Shown here: one piece after another, positions 21,723 to 32,495 of the stretch
Layout of the letters: each line of letters begins with the position of its first letter
Numbering within the stretch: position 1 is the first letter of the stretch
From: Haliotis asinina
Taxonomy: Eukaryota; Mollusca; Gastropoda; Lepetellida; Haliotidae
Length of the DNA stretch: 64,000 bases
Assembly (NCBI RefSeq): GCF_037392515.1
Contig: NC_090281.1
Coordinates: 50,968,145-51,032,144, forward strand
Direction of reading: 5' to 3'
Translations under genes and position numbers: made by a program
Notes under the pieces: model-generated
What the model was told of the DNA's origin: nothing
Seen by the model: only the letters and a program-made list of their open reading frames with translations
Database searches by the model: none

Positions 21723-24639
21723 TAATAATTGTTGTATCTATGCTGCCGCTCGAACCTTGGAGGAACTTCAAACAGTTTCCAAAGAAAAGTCTTCTAATAC
21801 TGCTAACAATAAACCAAGAAAAAACCGGTTTCAAGTGAAATTAACAGAAACTAGAAAATATATTTCCTGGATAGAGCTGTGCCTGAAATTAAGATCATCA
21901 GGGAATCCCATGTCTAAACGACAAAAGGCAATTTGGAGAAAATTAAAATTACAGTACAAAACAACAAAAGAAAAGGTACTTCTCCAAATTGTTGATTCCC
22001 TTAAGGCAAAAATAAAAATTTGGACTGAAAGAAAGAAAAAATGGGAAAAGATAAACAAATTTATCAAACAAAATAAACTTTTCAAAAATAACGAAAAGCA
22101 ATTTTATAGGCAACTTAAAACAAGTGGTGATGGTGAGCATGATAAACGGCCTCCCATGGCTGCCAATGAAAGGTTCTGGAAACAGTTGTGGTCTGTACCC
22201 GGCAACTGTAACCTGGAGGCACCATGGGTCAGTGATTATGACCATGCAATGCATGAGAAAGTAACTAGGTCGTTTGTGTGTTACATCTCACCAGATTGCC
22301 TGAAAAGTGTCATTAAAAAGTCCAAATCTAATACAGCTCCAGGGCCTGATGGCATTCGAAACCGGTATTGGAAACTGTTTCCCTGTGTCCAAGCACCACT
22401 CCTTCACTGTTTCAATTCTCTTGTGGATACAGGTGATGTTCCTCCATGGTTCTGCAAAGGTCGCACAATACTCCTTCCCAAAAAAGGAGACTTGACGGAT
22501 CCCAAAAACTTCCGCCCTATCACATGTCTAAATACTCAATATAAATTATTCACAGGGTGTTTGTCAAACCTCGTGTCATGTTACTGCTCTTCCAATGAGA
22601 TAATTTACAGAGAGCAGAAGGGGGCGAGAAAAGGATGTTGGGGGTGCAAGGATCAACTTCTTGTACAGAAAATGATTTTGGAAGAGGCTAAAACATACCA
22701 CCGCAACCTCTCCATGTGCTGGATAGACTACAAAAAGGCATACGACTCTGTCCCTCACGAATGGATTCTGAAGTCTCTTCAGTGTATTGACCTCCCTGAG
22801 CGACTACTTGATTTACTCAAGTCTTTAATGAGTTGCTGGTCGACTCAACTTGAGATGTACTCGCAAGGAGAGGTGCAGACATCGGAATCTATTCCAATCA
22901 TAAGGGGAATATTTCAGGGGGACTCCTTCAGTCCATTGCTCTTTTGTCTGTCTCTAAATCCTTTGAGTTTCCTGCTCAACGGGGAGAAAGGGTACCATCC
23001 CGGACCTCCTCAGCACAGATCCCCAACACCTCTTACTCATCTCCTCTATATGGATGACATCGAGCTCCTTGCCAAAAGAGAGACCAATTTGAAAGAACAG
23101 GTTCTCCTTGTCGAGTCCTTCTCTAATGATATTGGCATGACATTTGGACTCGACAAATGTAATACTCTTCACCTGAAACGTGGCAAGGTAACTAGTGATG
23201 GATCGGTCAAGTTACAAGGGGGAGGAGTTATTGAGCATCTTGTGGAAGATCAGGCCTACACCTATCTTGGAATGCAAGTTCGAGACAAGCTCCAGAATGC
23301 CCTGATTCAAGATAAACTTCGGGCCGAGTATAAATCTCGTTTAAAGAAAATCTGGAGTTCAGAGCTAAATGCTCGAAACAAAGTCAAAGCCACCAATACT
23401 TTTGCTGTGCCAGTCCTCTCCTACTCCTTTGGAGTAGTTGATTGGACAAAACAAGACATCCAGAGTCTTGACCGCCTGACCAGAAGGATCATGTCTGATA
23501 ACAGAGCACACCACCCTCGCTCCTCTCTTAATCGTTTATATATGCCAATCAATTCGGGAGGTCGGGGTTTGATTAATGTGGAAGCTCTTCATGACAGAAT
23601 TTTATTGTGTACTTTCGCACATATTTATTTGTCAGATGATCCTCTGGTGATGCACGTCAAGATTCATGATGAAAGCAAGGAATTCCACAGCTACTTTAAG
23701 CGTGCCAAGGTTGTTGGACACAATTTGAAATTTGAAGTTGATTTTGTTGATGGCGATGTACTGCTGGACGGTACAGTGATGGGAGTAAACCAGGTGAAGT
23801 CTTTCACCAAGTCTGCCCAGAGTCGGTCCTTTGTGGAGAAGCTGTCTGAGAAGCCATTGCATCGTGTGTATATGCAGTGTGTGGAACAGAACAGCAATCC
23901 AAGCGACTCCTTCGCCTGGATGAAGTCGGCTGGTCTCAAATGTGAAACTGAGGGCTTCCTTTTTGCTGCTCAGGACCAGTCACTTCCCACTCGCAATCGC
24001 CAGAATGTGATTCTTAAAGAAAATATCAATATGAAATGTCGTCTTTGCAATCAATTTACAGAGACTGTCCAACACCTTGTTAGTGGATGCCCTTCCTTGG
24101 CACAAACAGCATATCTTAAAAGACATGATGGCATGGCTCGCTGCTTTTATTATCGTCTCTGCCATGCCTGTGGCTTTGACTCCGAGGTCCATCCATGGTA
24201 CGACCCTGAGCATGTCCAGGGCGTCCTGGAAAATGACAGCTACAAACTTCTCTGGAATAGGCCAATATACAGCCTGAGACGAATTCCAGCCAACAAACCT
24301 GATCTTGTCCTTTTTGATAAAGCCAATGAAATTATTTATATCATTGAATTTTCTGTCCCTTTTGACAGCAATGTGATAGGCAAGATTCAGGAAAAGCATG
24401 ATAAATATGCGGACCTCGCCTTTGAAATGTCTCGCTTGCATCCCAAGTACACTGTCGTCAGGCTCCCCATTGTTCTCGGTGCCCTTGGTTTGGTACCTCC
24501 TGATCTCTTGGCGCAGATGAGGAGAGTGCCCGGGTTCTCCACCGGGAGCACAGCCCTTCTGACAATCTGGGTAATGCAGAAGGCTGCAGTGTTGGGGAGC
24601 CTTCATATTCTCCGAAAAGTTCTTGATGGGTTCGACTAG
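21679..24639 (+). CDS. Reverse transcriptase/REL-endonuclease ORF of a Dong/R4-type LINE
   Basis: The frame is open for 986 codons if counted from the ATG at 21679, but that ATG and the poly-Asn run (residues 3-17) belong to the (AAT)n microsatellite; element sequence starts at Cys18 (21730). Visible landmarks are RT motif A WIDYKKAYDSVP (catalytic Asp350), motif B GIFQGDSFSPLLFC near residue 410, and motif C YMDD at 457-460. A zinc knuckle C787-x2-C790-x8-H799-x4-C804 follows. The C-terminal restriction-enzyme-like endonuclease has KPD with Asp875, then IIEFSVPF with Glu890, and KY downstream. RT followed by CCHC and a C-terminal REL domain, with no APE endonuclease, is the R2/R4/CRE architecture; the motif wording is closest to R4/Dong. 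The N-terminal zinc-finger/Myb region expected in such proteins is not seen, so the copy is probably 5'-truncated. The domain region has no internal stop. Confidence 0.9.
21685..21729. repeat. (AAT)n microsatellite, 5' flank of the LINE
   Basis: About 15 AAT units with one imperfection (AATAAAAAT). The matching 3' flank at 24788-24808 has about 7 units, so the LINE divides one TAA-type repeat. Confidence 0.95.
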
Positions 24640-24783
24640 GCAGTGTTTCCTGGGAGAAGTCCCATTCGCTGTCTGGGCTGCGTGTAGAGGGGGCGAGGGC
24701 CCTGAGCTGATGATGAGCTTGACCAGCCTGACTGTGCCAGGATCACCCGAACCCTCTCTGCTGCATTTCAATTTTTAATCTGC
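21730..24783 (+). mobile_element. Dong-like LINE inserted in a TAA microsatellite
   Basis: The body starts TGTTGTATCTATGCTGCCGC directly after the AAT run. It encodes the RT/REL protein to 24639, has a 3' UTR of about 145 bp that is unusually GC-rich for this region (GGGGGCGAGGGCCCTGAGC), and ends TTTTTAATCTGC plus a short A run before AAT units resume. Dong elements of insects are known to target TAA repeats, and the R4 clade uses a sequence-specific endonuclease, so the location supports the assignment. The continuous frame suggests a recent insertion. Confidence 0.88.
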
Positions 24784-24787
24784 AAAA

Positions 24788-24808
24788 AATAATAATAATA
24801 ATAATAAA
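24788..24808. repeat. (AAT)n microsatellite, 3' flank of the LINE
   Basis: About seven AAT units directly after the LINE 3' end; the counterpart of the run at 21685-21729. Confidence 0.9.
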
Positions 24809-25239
24809 GGCATTTTGCAACACACCATATCCAGGAACACAGAATATCCAACAAATAATACTCTTATCACTGCATAAAAATAATTAATAGTTTTTAAGAA
24901 GGAAACAAATATTAGTGAAGCAACTGAAATAAAAGAATATATTACCACCATTATTGAACATGTATTAAACAGACAACAACATAATGGCATAATCAACATA
25001 TGCCATGATCACTTGTTGAGAATCTCATCCAACTGGCTTCTTACATCAAATATAACTGATGCCACTTGACTGTAAGTGATGTCATGGCATTTTGCTGCAA
25101 ATTCACAAACAAAAGTCTCCTGGGAACTGACCATACCACATTGTCATGTAAAAGTCATAAGATATCAGAATACTCTTTTTTTGGCTTGGATTCACTTCAA
25201 GTTACATCATCGTACATCAAAAGTTACATTGTGCAAAAT
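24809..25239. other. Intergenic stretch, nothing recognised
   Basis: AT-rich sequence with no convincing exon, repeat end or RNA structure. Confidence 0.5.
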
Positions 25240-25960
25240 CCATTAGTAGTGAGTGAGTATGGTTTTATGGAGCTTTGTAGCAATATTGTTGTAATGCCTG
25301 TCTAAGTAAATTTTTCTCAGCATTATTCGTTACCTCTACTGAGTCTGACAACACTACTGGGAGGTCATGTCAAGTAACCTTTGAGACTGACCAATGAGAA
25401 CACAACTTACCAAATTGTGAAACTGAACACTCGCACCCATCTTTTGAACTTTTACCTCAAAAAGGTTAGTACCCAAACGATTCCAAACGCTATTTTCCAT
25501 ACGATCCCTTCCATGTGATGCACATGGAGCAAGCCACAATAGTGAGTACACATCGCTGAAAATATTGGCCTGTGGTAACCATGTCATCAGAAAGCCCTAA
25601 ACATGCAGGTAAAATATCTGTTTTATGTGGATTTTCATTTGTTGAGAGATCAGTGTCAGTGACTGGGGAATTTTGTACATCCTGCTAAACTATATACAGT
25701 AACCGTTGTCCGATTGGCTAAATCTGTGCTGCTGTCTTGCATTTGACTGCATTTGACTGCATTTGACTCATTGGTCGCTCAAAGGTTACCTGACATGACC
25801 TCCTACTATGGTTTGTTAGACTCAGTAGGGGAGAGTAACGAATAATACTGAGAGTAAATTTACTTAGACTGCCAGCAATGTTGCAGCAGGAGTACAGGAA
25901 GTGAGCTTCACACCATGTACTTATGTGAGTTTTGGCGTAACAAGCGAAGGCACCATAGCT
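25240..25960 (-). mobile_element. tRNA-headed SINE split by a Mutator-like MITE
   Basis: On the + strand AGTGAGTGAGTATGGTTTTA and AGCTTTGTAGCAATATTG (to 25297) are the reversed tail. After the MITE at 25298-25871 the SINE resumes with CCAGCAATGTTGCAGCAGG, AGTGAGCTTCACACCATGTA and GGCGTAACAAGCG. The order fits the family in reverse orientation, so the SINE is older than the MITE insertion. Confidence 0.6.
25298..25871. mobile_element. Second copy of the Mutator-like MITE, 574 bp
   Basis: The ends read CTGTCTAAGTAAATTTTTCT and, on the complement of the right end, CAGTCTAAGTAAATTTACTC; both carry the TCGTTAC...CTGAGTCT core seen at 2652-3280. The interior matches the other copy in reverse orientation (GACCAATGAGAACACAACTT, GTGATGCACATGGAGCAAG, GGTAACCATGTCATCAGAA). 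It is more diverged and about 55 bp shorter. Flanks GTTGTAATGC and CCAGCAATGT match at five of ten positions; both correspond to the same SINE segment, so an eroded 10-bp duplication is plausible. Confidence 0.8.
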
Positions 25961-27924
25961 CACGGAAACTATGCTGCCATACAACACATGACCATATAAC
26001 CAACATGACTGCAATATATTCTCCATCAGTATACTTATGAAGTATGTTGATTGTGTATGTTACCTCAGGTATATATACTGAACATAAAACACACACATGA
26101 TCCATAGGAGACAGAGATTAAAATCATTTCCATAAAAGGAAATTAGAAAAAACAAACAAGGTGTTAATGAAACCTAAACAAACATAACCATTACATTACA
26201 GAAAATCAATACATGTAATGAGAAACTAGCCATGAATATTTCACATCTTGAATCAGTACAACTCTCACTATACATTGTATAGTAGCTGTACATTAAACAT
26301 TGGCCTTCAGTCAAAGATATTTCTTGCAAGAAATCTTTGTGGAACTCGCACAAAGAAATTAACACACTTATAATGGGAATGAATATTATTAAAGCCATGG
26401 GAATAATAATGAATTATAACATGATCAGTCCACACTTATCTTACAAAATTAAACCCAGGGCTTAAACATGGAAGCATATAGCCACCAAAACAAGATCAAC
26501 ATTCAAGATAATCTCAATGCATATATTTTGGACATCCATAAAATTATCAGTCTACTTTTGGAAAGTGTAAGTGTATAAGTGATGCACATACCCTTGTAAA
26601 CAAAATAGGTTTATTGGTCAATACACCTCACTTTAAACGGAAATCATGGTAACCATGCCTGATTGCAAGTGGTTCAATCAGACTGTTTCAAAATCTAATA
26701 TTGCACCCAACAGACTAATGTTAAAAATATAACAATACTACTCCTTACAGTGATAACGTGTTACCTGTGATCTTATCTTGGAAGGTAAGGAAGGGGTCAC
26801 TCAGTGCTAATGAGTTTGTCCTGTACCCTATGTTCATTGACATTGCCACATTGTTATCATGTGACCTCTGCCTAAATTATGAAAACAGAAAAAAATCACC
26901 GCTAATTGCAAACGCTGATATTATTGCACTAGTAAAACCAGATCATGTTCATCAGTTATGTCAAAGATGACAGATCAGTTGGCATAGGAATTATGCAAAA
27001 CAGATCCATGTAATGTGTAACTTTGGCTTTCCTTCAGCCATGATACAAGGGTGGTAACCAAACATTTCAGGTGTACAGTTTCCCCTAAATTCACATGCTA
27101 TTACACGTAAAGCTCAGATCTGTATCTTTTGCTACTGATAACTGAAAATGCTTCAAAGAGCATGAAAAAAATATACTTCTCAAAAAAGAGACCTAACTAT
27201 TTCATAAAATGCAAAGTCCTGGTAAAGCGTTATGTGGCAGATTATTAAAGTAATATGAAACACTGAAAATGTTCTTCATCCTTTTTTTGGTAGTTCTCAA
27301 CACTTTCAAATGATTATCAACAGTAACAAATGTTGTCAACATTGAAGGGTACCCTGTAGACACAATGCAAAAGTTACATTGCGAATATATAACAAAAACC
27401 TTATGTGAATATCTAAATATGGACTTCATTACCAGCAGTAAGATATTTCATTTTTTATTTTATTTTTTTTTAGTTTCAGAATCTTTACTGACATACTTAC
27501 ATAACTATCAACCTCAAAGCAGACCTACATAAATTCCCAGAGATCACTGAACAGCATGTGATTTGTCTTGTGCATAAATCAGATGTAATCAAAACCAGGA
27601 GATAAAATATTTAGATTCTGCTGACATCTGCTTTGTCTCCATGTATCTAACAACACAGTAACACAAATCACTCACACATTATACACAAGCATTCTTCAAC
27701 AACTTGCCCATGGTAAGACACTGGTGGTGCCATGGAAACAATCATGTGGGATGTACATGACATCAAACAAAACATTCATCATGATAATCTCGGAGCAATC
27801 ATTGTGAACAACTGCTAAAGGCAAAAACTACAACTCTCATGCAGTCATGGTTCCATAAAGTGACTTTAGGGTTACAGCATCTCTATGTAAGATATTTCAT
27901 TATGTACTTAGGATTATTTCCCAA
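25961..27924. other. Intergenic stretch, nothing recognised
   Basis: Two kilobases of AT-rich sequence without an exon-like frame, clear repeat end or tandem repeat. The short frames present overlap on both strands and lack protein-like composition. Confidence 0.5.
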
Positions 27925-28470
27925 ATTAATGGGTGTGCAGTGAGCAAACTCTCTTAGGCGCTAGACTAGTGATCCAGCATGCTTGGAGGTGCCAAGATTG
28001 AGCCCACATGTGACCAGGCGTAAAAACCTTTTTAAACCTTGGAGTCAACTTTGTGTGCAGCCTCTTTCAGTGCTATCACAACCCCTAGTGTTCAGTACAC
28101 AACTCTGTGCACTTAAAGAGCCCACGAATCTGTTGATAGATGAAACGGATGGTGGTCGCGTGAATACATGCAAACACCTAGGTGCAGGTACAGCAGCATG
28201 CAGTAAACATGGACAATGTATGGTGACTGTGAGTTCCAGTTCACACTGCTGTGAATGGGTGCCTCATAAAGATGGAAAGCCACATAAACTCAGTGTGCCT
28301 AGTAGGCTGCAAGAGTTGTATGATTCCCAGGGAGTTCAGACCGAAAATATGGTGTGCCGTTGTGATGGAAATCCATTGATCAAGGGAAAATCAAAGTGCC
28401 TTTGAGCAGTTGAACTGGATATCAATGCTATACAAATGTTAGTATAATAACTAAATATAATAATAAAAAA
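27925..28470 (+). mobile_element. Long tRNA-derived SINE of about 540 bp
   Basis: The head GTGTGCAGTGAGCAAACTCT...CTAGACTAGTGATCCAG with CCAAGATTGAGCCCAC is tRNA-like (B box similar to GGTTCGAGCCC). The body includes GTGTTCAGTACACAACTCTG and CCCACGAATCTGTTGATAGA. The end GGATATCAATGCTATACAAA followed by TAATA repeats is the GCTATA(T/C)AAATG-type tail used by several invertebrate SINEs. A 140-codon frame at 27983-28405 lies entirely inside and is not a gene. Confidence 0.7.
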
Positions 28471-29144
28471 CAAAATAAAATCAACCCATAGCCTGTAAAA
28501 TTATCATAATAAAAAAATTAACCACACATCCAGAAAGCTATTCACTGATCTGCTCATTGTTATATTAGAAGTCTTGTTAAACATATAAAATGCAATATGA
28601 AAACCTTATAAAACATAGGTCTGCCAGGTTTTTTATCTACTGCCTCATTTGTAGTACATGTATTACCACGTTCAGCATAATAAGCACCCTGTACCATAAA
28701 TGCCAGCTTCAAGACAATCTGTAAATAATATTTATAAACACTTCAAATAAGACCAAACTTTTGGTTTGAACGACACTTAAATTCTGTTTCTGTCACACCA
28801 CTGGATCTCTAGAATATAATTTATCTTATTGTATAATGATTGAATGTATTCTTGCTTTGCCAATTTTCTAAATATCATTGGCACTTTTTACAGCAAATAT
28901 GGTAAGCTTGTTTACTGTGTGAAGATACTGGACACTGTGTAAAAAATGATCATTCCTTAAATCATAACAATATGAAACATTGAAAACAAGAAGAAATGCT
29001 GATGGCAAGAAAAACAAAACAATCTTCAATTCAAAATAAATTTCATCTAAAACAATTGACTCTGTTGTTCTTGTAGACTAGTTTCAATGACTTTCCATGA
29101 ACACATTAGTATATATGTAACTGAACATAAAACATATTTTAATA
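28471..29144. other. Intergenic stretch, nothing recognised
   Basis: AT-rich, no exon or repeat structure that I can support. Confidence 0.5.
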
Positions 29145-29147
29145 TTA

Positions 29148-29433
29148 GGCCAGACCAATTTTATTTCTTATTTTATGGATCTGCCTGCCTTATTTTTTTT
29201 AAAGAATAAGGAAAAACCATAAAAATAAATTTTCACCGCCCAAAAAATAAAATCCTTATGTTTTTATTGGCTAAAAATGTAAACTCACAAGAACATACTT
29301 TTAGGTTGATTTGACCCATATTCACTTCATAAACTGCAAAGAGTAAAAATCTTTGTATTACTTTGATTGGAAATTTTATTTTATTTTTTTCCCACCTGCC
29401 TTCCATAAAACAAGAAATAAAATTGGTCCGGCC
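29148..29433. mobile_element. PIF/Harbinger-like MITE, 286 bp, TTA target duplication
   Basis: The left end GGCCAGACCAATTTTATTTC and the complement of the right end GGCCGGACCAATTTTATTTC match over about 33 bp (continuing TTRTTTTATGGA). TTA stands directly outside both ends (29145-29147 and 29434-29436). GGCC-type ends with a 3-bp TWA duplication are typical of PIF/Harbinger. The interior is AT-rich and non-coding. Confidence 0.8.
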
Positions 29434-29436
29434 TTA

Positions 29437-29571
29437 TCATTTGATTACTTCCAAATGCAAAATGCCTACAGCAGATACGTATTCGGTATCTTTATCGACA
29501 CCATGCACCTAAGTTACATCTAAAACACACAGCTTGCATAGTGATAGGTTAACGCTTATCTTGTGAATATA
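29437..29571. other. Spacer between two MITEs, nothing recognised
   Basis: A short AT-rich spacer without structure that I can support. Confidence 0.4.
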
Positions 29572-29710
29572 TACTCATGGAAACAAATAAGTGAACATGT
29601 GAAAGAAAAAAAGTTCCTTTATTTATTTCCAGATTTTCACCCAGAGTGGAATATACACCTTGTGAAAGAACCTGGACTTTCAAATGTTCCCTTTTTTGTT
29701 TCCATGAGTA
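29572..29710. mobile_element. Small mariner-like foldback MITE, 139 bp
   Basis: The left arm TACTCATGGAAACAAATAAG (29572-29605) and the complement of the right arm TACTCATGGAAACAAAAAAG (29677-29710) match over 34 bp with three differences (GTGAACATGTGAAAG against GGAACATTTGAAAG-type continuation). TA at both outer edges fits a Tc1/mariner-type TA duplication. The loop is 71 bp and non-coding. Confidence 0.7.
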
Positions 29711-30115
29711 CATATGATTTGGACAAATACAAATAACTCCATTTAAATAAAAAAAAATGAGCAGAAGAGGGATGAGAGAATAGAGACTAATAACATCTGC
29801 ATTGGGGCTACATGACTTGTGGAAAAATTCTAGACTTATTTGATTTCAGGTTTTCACGTTGTTGGAGGGTTGTATGGAAGGAAAACTACATGCAATGTGG
29901 TTCTGGGATTGTGACACACACAGTCAGTGGTATTTGAAATGTATGATGGTATTGCACATGGAAGAACCAAACCACAATGTGTGCTGGGGTAGTTTTTTCC
30001 ATCACCCAAAGTTCCATCCCGAAGATTTCACTACAAAATAGACTTACAAATAAATTAAAAACTCAAACACATGTACGTTTTAACTTGGCAAGACATTCAG
30101 TAGCATTTTCAGCAT
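29711..30115. other. Intergenic stretch, nothing recognised
   Basis: A 60-codon frame at 29859-30041 is present but has no family signature and no splice context. Confidence 0.45.
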
Positions 30116-30123
30116 GTAGTCTC

Positions 30124-31441
30124 TAGGGGTGAAACAGTGCACTTTGTGGTACAAGGCCTTCGGGCCAGTCCATTTCAGTTCGCTTCAGTATACGAGATAT
30201 TATCACAATGCAGAAAATTGACAGCAAGAGCCAAACTGAACCTCACATTGTTTAATAACATGGAAAACTTAACCATAATCTTTGTTATTTTGAAAAAACA
30301 AAACTCTCATTAAATAAATTATATTAAACAAATTAAATAAATTAACACAACACATAAAGACGGGATAGCAAATGGCAAGTGATCCTTCACGCAATCATCG
30401 GTGTTGATCATAATAGCATGCATTTCAGATCTCACGCAAGATCACTCAGGTTGAGAACAGTTTTGCTGAATGATCACATGTCTATAAATAACATCTAATT
30501 TCAGGTCAAGTCATCACATTCATAGCTGACCAGTTGTTTAAACATATCGAGGTGTAATATGATGTGTTTAAAGAAGATCATTTTGTTACTTTAGTATGAA
30601 AGAATTGTTGTCACTGGTAATGTTTTTATAATTGATTGGATTAAAAAATGACTCTGATACGAGCTGCAAAACTAAACACTGATTACTCAGTATATTGAAT
30701 ATATAACATCTGCATAATCCTTAGAACTCTTTCGATCTTAATTCCAGTGAACTTATGTGTTGAAAATTAATTCAATAAAAAGCATTGCAGATATGTATAA
30801 ATTCGGAATAGCTGCCATACTAATTTAGAGATTCTAAGATAGATTTACTGAGAACATAAGGGAGATAAGTTTTGCCACGTCACATGACAAGATTTACCTC
30901 AATATAATATGTTCTCAGAAAATCCAATGTTCATGTTCTACTTGATATTTATTCATAAAACATGTGGTTGTAGGAAAAATTAGGAAATCAGTATTCCTTT
31001 AATGTATCAGATCAAAGTCTAACATATTCTACCAGTCATATTTGGATAAACCCTGTGGGAATTATACCTATAACATGTAACAATCGTCATTAATGCAAAT
31101 GATATGTTTACATGATGTGTGCAGTTACAGAAGGTATAAAATGATTTGACTAAGAGTTTTATTTGAAATAACCGGGAAAGGAAGCCAGTACTGATGTCTT
31201 CCAGACTGGTAGATCTAAGTAGGTGACATTCATGGGAATGCCGAACTTACTTCAGCAGAATGGTGGACGTATAGGAGTGTATAGACCCAGACAAAGACAT
31301 TTTTGAAAAGGTATAAAAAGATTTTTAAAATGATGGAATGAAAACAGAATATACTGAATTTTTGGATTCCATTACGGTATACGGAAGTGAAGGCCAAATA
31401 CCACTGTTCTACAAATACCGCAGTATACCATTTCACCCCTA
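30124..31441. mobile_element. Non-autonomous hAT transposon, 1318 bp, with perfect 8-bp target duplication
   Basis: The ends are TAGGGGTGAAACAGTGCACT and, complemented from the right, TAGGGGTGAAATGGTATACT; looser complementarity extends further inward. GTAGTCTC at 30116-30123 and 31442-31449 is a perfect 8-bp direct repeat, the hAT hallmark. The interior is AT-rich with no transposase domain that I can see, so the copy is a deletion derivative or non-autonomous family. Confidence 0.88.
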
Positions 31442-31464
31442 GTAGTCTCAACATTATATACAGA

Positions 31465-31530
31465 GAGAAATAAATAAAGGAACACAGGAAAATTCAGGTG
31501 TTCCTTTGAAATTAAAGAAAAGATTAAAAA
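31465..31530. repeat. Short inverted repeat near the hAT element
   Basis: AAAGGAACAC and GTGTTCCTTT flank a 12-nt spacer (AGGAAAATTCAG), with a related GGAACAC...GTGTTCC pair again at about 31534-31565. It resembles the GGAACA arms of the foldback at 29572-29710 and may be a decayed relative. Confidence 0.4.
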
Positions 31531-31684
31531 TACGTAACGGAACACTGCTAAAAAGTGGTGTTCCCTTATATGAGTCCCCACGTATATATACATCTGAAGC
31601 AATGAACGAGAGCATCATCCGATGATGCTTGTCAAGACTTTTCCATTTGTCAGATCTGCAAGTAGTTTACACAAGTAAGTAAAG

Positions 31685-31770
31685 TAGGGCTGGGACGGGT
31701 ACCCCGAAGACCCAGGATGGGTAGGTAATGGGTTGGAACTAGGTACCCGTCTCAGTACCCAGACCTATTA
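31685..31770 (+). mobile_element. Possible terminal fragment of a second hAT-like element
   Basis: TAGGGCTGGGACGGGTACCC at 31685 looks like a hAT terminus, and GGTACCCGTCTCAGTACCC lies nearby as an internal complement. I find no matching opposite end, so this is only a possible fragment. Confidence 0.3.
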
Positions 31771-31965
31771 TAATCATGAGACTAATAGATTAACATTGTA
31801 ATGTTATTCTTTCATGATTAGAAGACTGTATTGTCTTTAAAGATTTAGACATAATTTACAGTCAGTATGTGATCATGTGACTCATAGATTAAACAATGTA
31901 ATATGTTATTCCTTCATAATTAAAAGACTGTATTGTCTTTGATGATTGAGAAATAATTTACAGTC
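31771..31965. repeat. Two tandem copies of a roughly 95-bp unit
   Basis: ATCATG(A/T)GACT...ATAGATTAA...AATGT...GTTATTC and AGACTGTATTGTCTTT...ATAATTTACAGTCA occur twice in direct order (about 31771-31865 and 31867-31965) with modest divergence and small indels. Non-coding. Confidence 0.8.
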
Positions 31966-32495
31966 ACCTGTTTTGAATATAAATACATGGTTCAGATACT
32001 AAAAACCTTGGAATTGTAGCCTCTGAGCTGAAGAACTTAATGCTATTTCTTACAATTTGATGTGAGGAATCAACATAACAAGTGTCCTCATAAGGTAGGG
32101 TAATAGGGGCAGGTACCTCTGTAGAAAATTTGGACCCATGCAGGCCGTAGTATAAAGGGTAGTGTACAAGCCTGCTGAACACTTGTCATATCACATTTAT
32201 ATTCTACATTCAGACAGCACTTACTTGAAAACCTGTGACAGATCTGAATCATTGTTGAAATGATTGTCTAAACTCAGATTTGTTTACCATTGGCTTAGTG
32301 GTGAACCAGTTAACAAACATTTCATTGCTTTAACTGCGCGCAGAAGTGGCAAAGCTGGTAAACATTGCAAAAACAATTACTTAAATTATTCAAATGATAT
32401 TTTGAAAATCAAACAACCTTAAAAGTCAGTTATATTTTTTTCCTTGGATTTCAACAAGACTTCAGTGAACTAAGACATTTAAGAGAGTGTCTGAT
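31966..32495. other. Probable 3' UTR of the F-box gene
   Basis: AT-rich sequence after the F-box stop codon on the minus strand. I see no canonical polyadenylation signal at a convincing distance, so the end is not placed. Confidence 0.4.

Noticed and set aside
23980-24771. 263-codon minus-strand frame opposite the LINE
   Set aside because: It is the antisense shadow of the reverse transcriptase frame, which has clear domains; the antisense peptide has none.
27983-28405. 140-codon + strand frame
   Set aside because: It lies wholly within a tRNA-derived SINE and begins inside the tRNA-like head.
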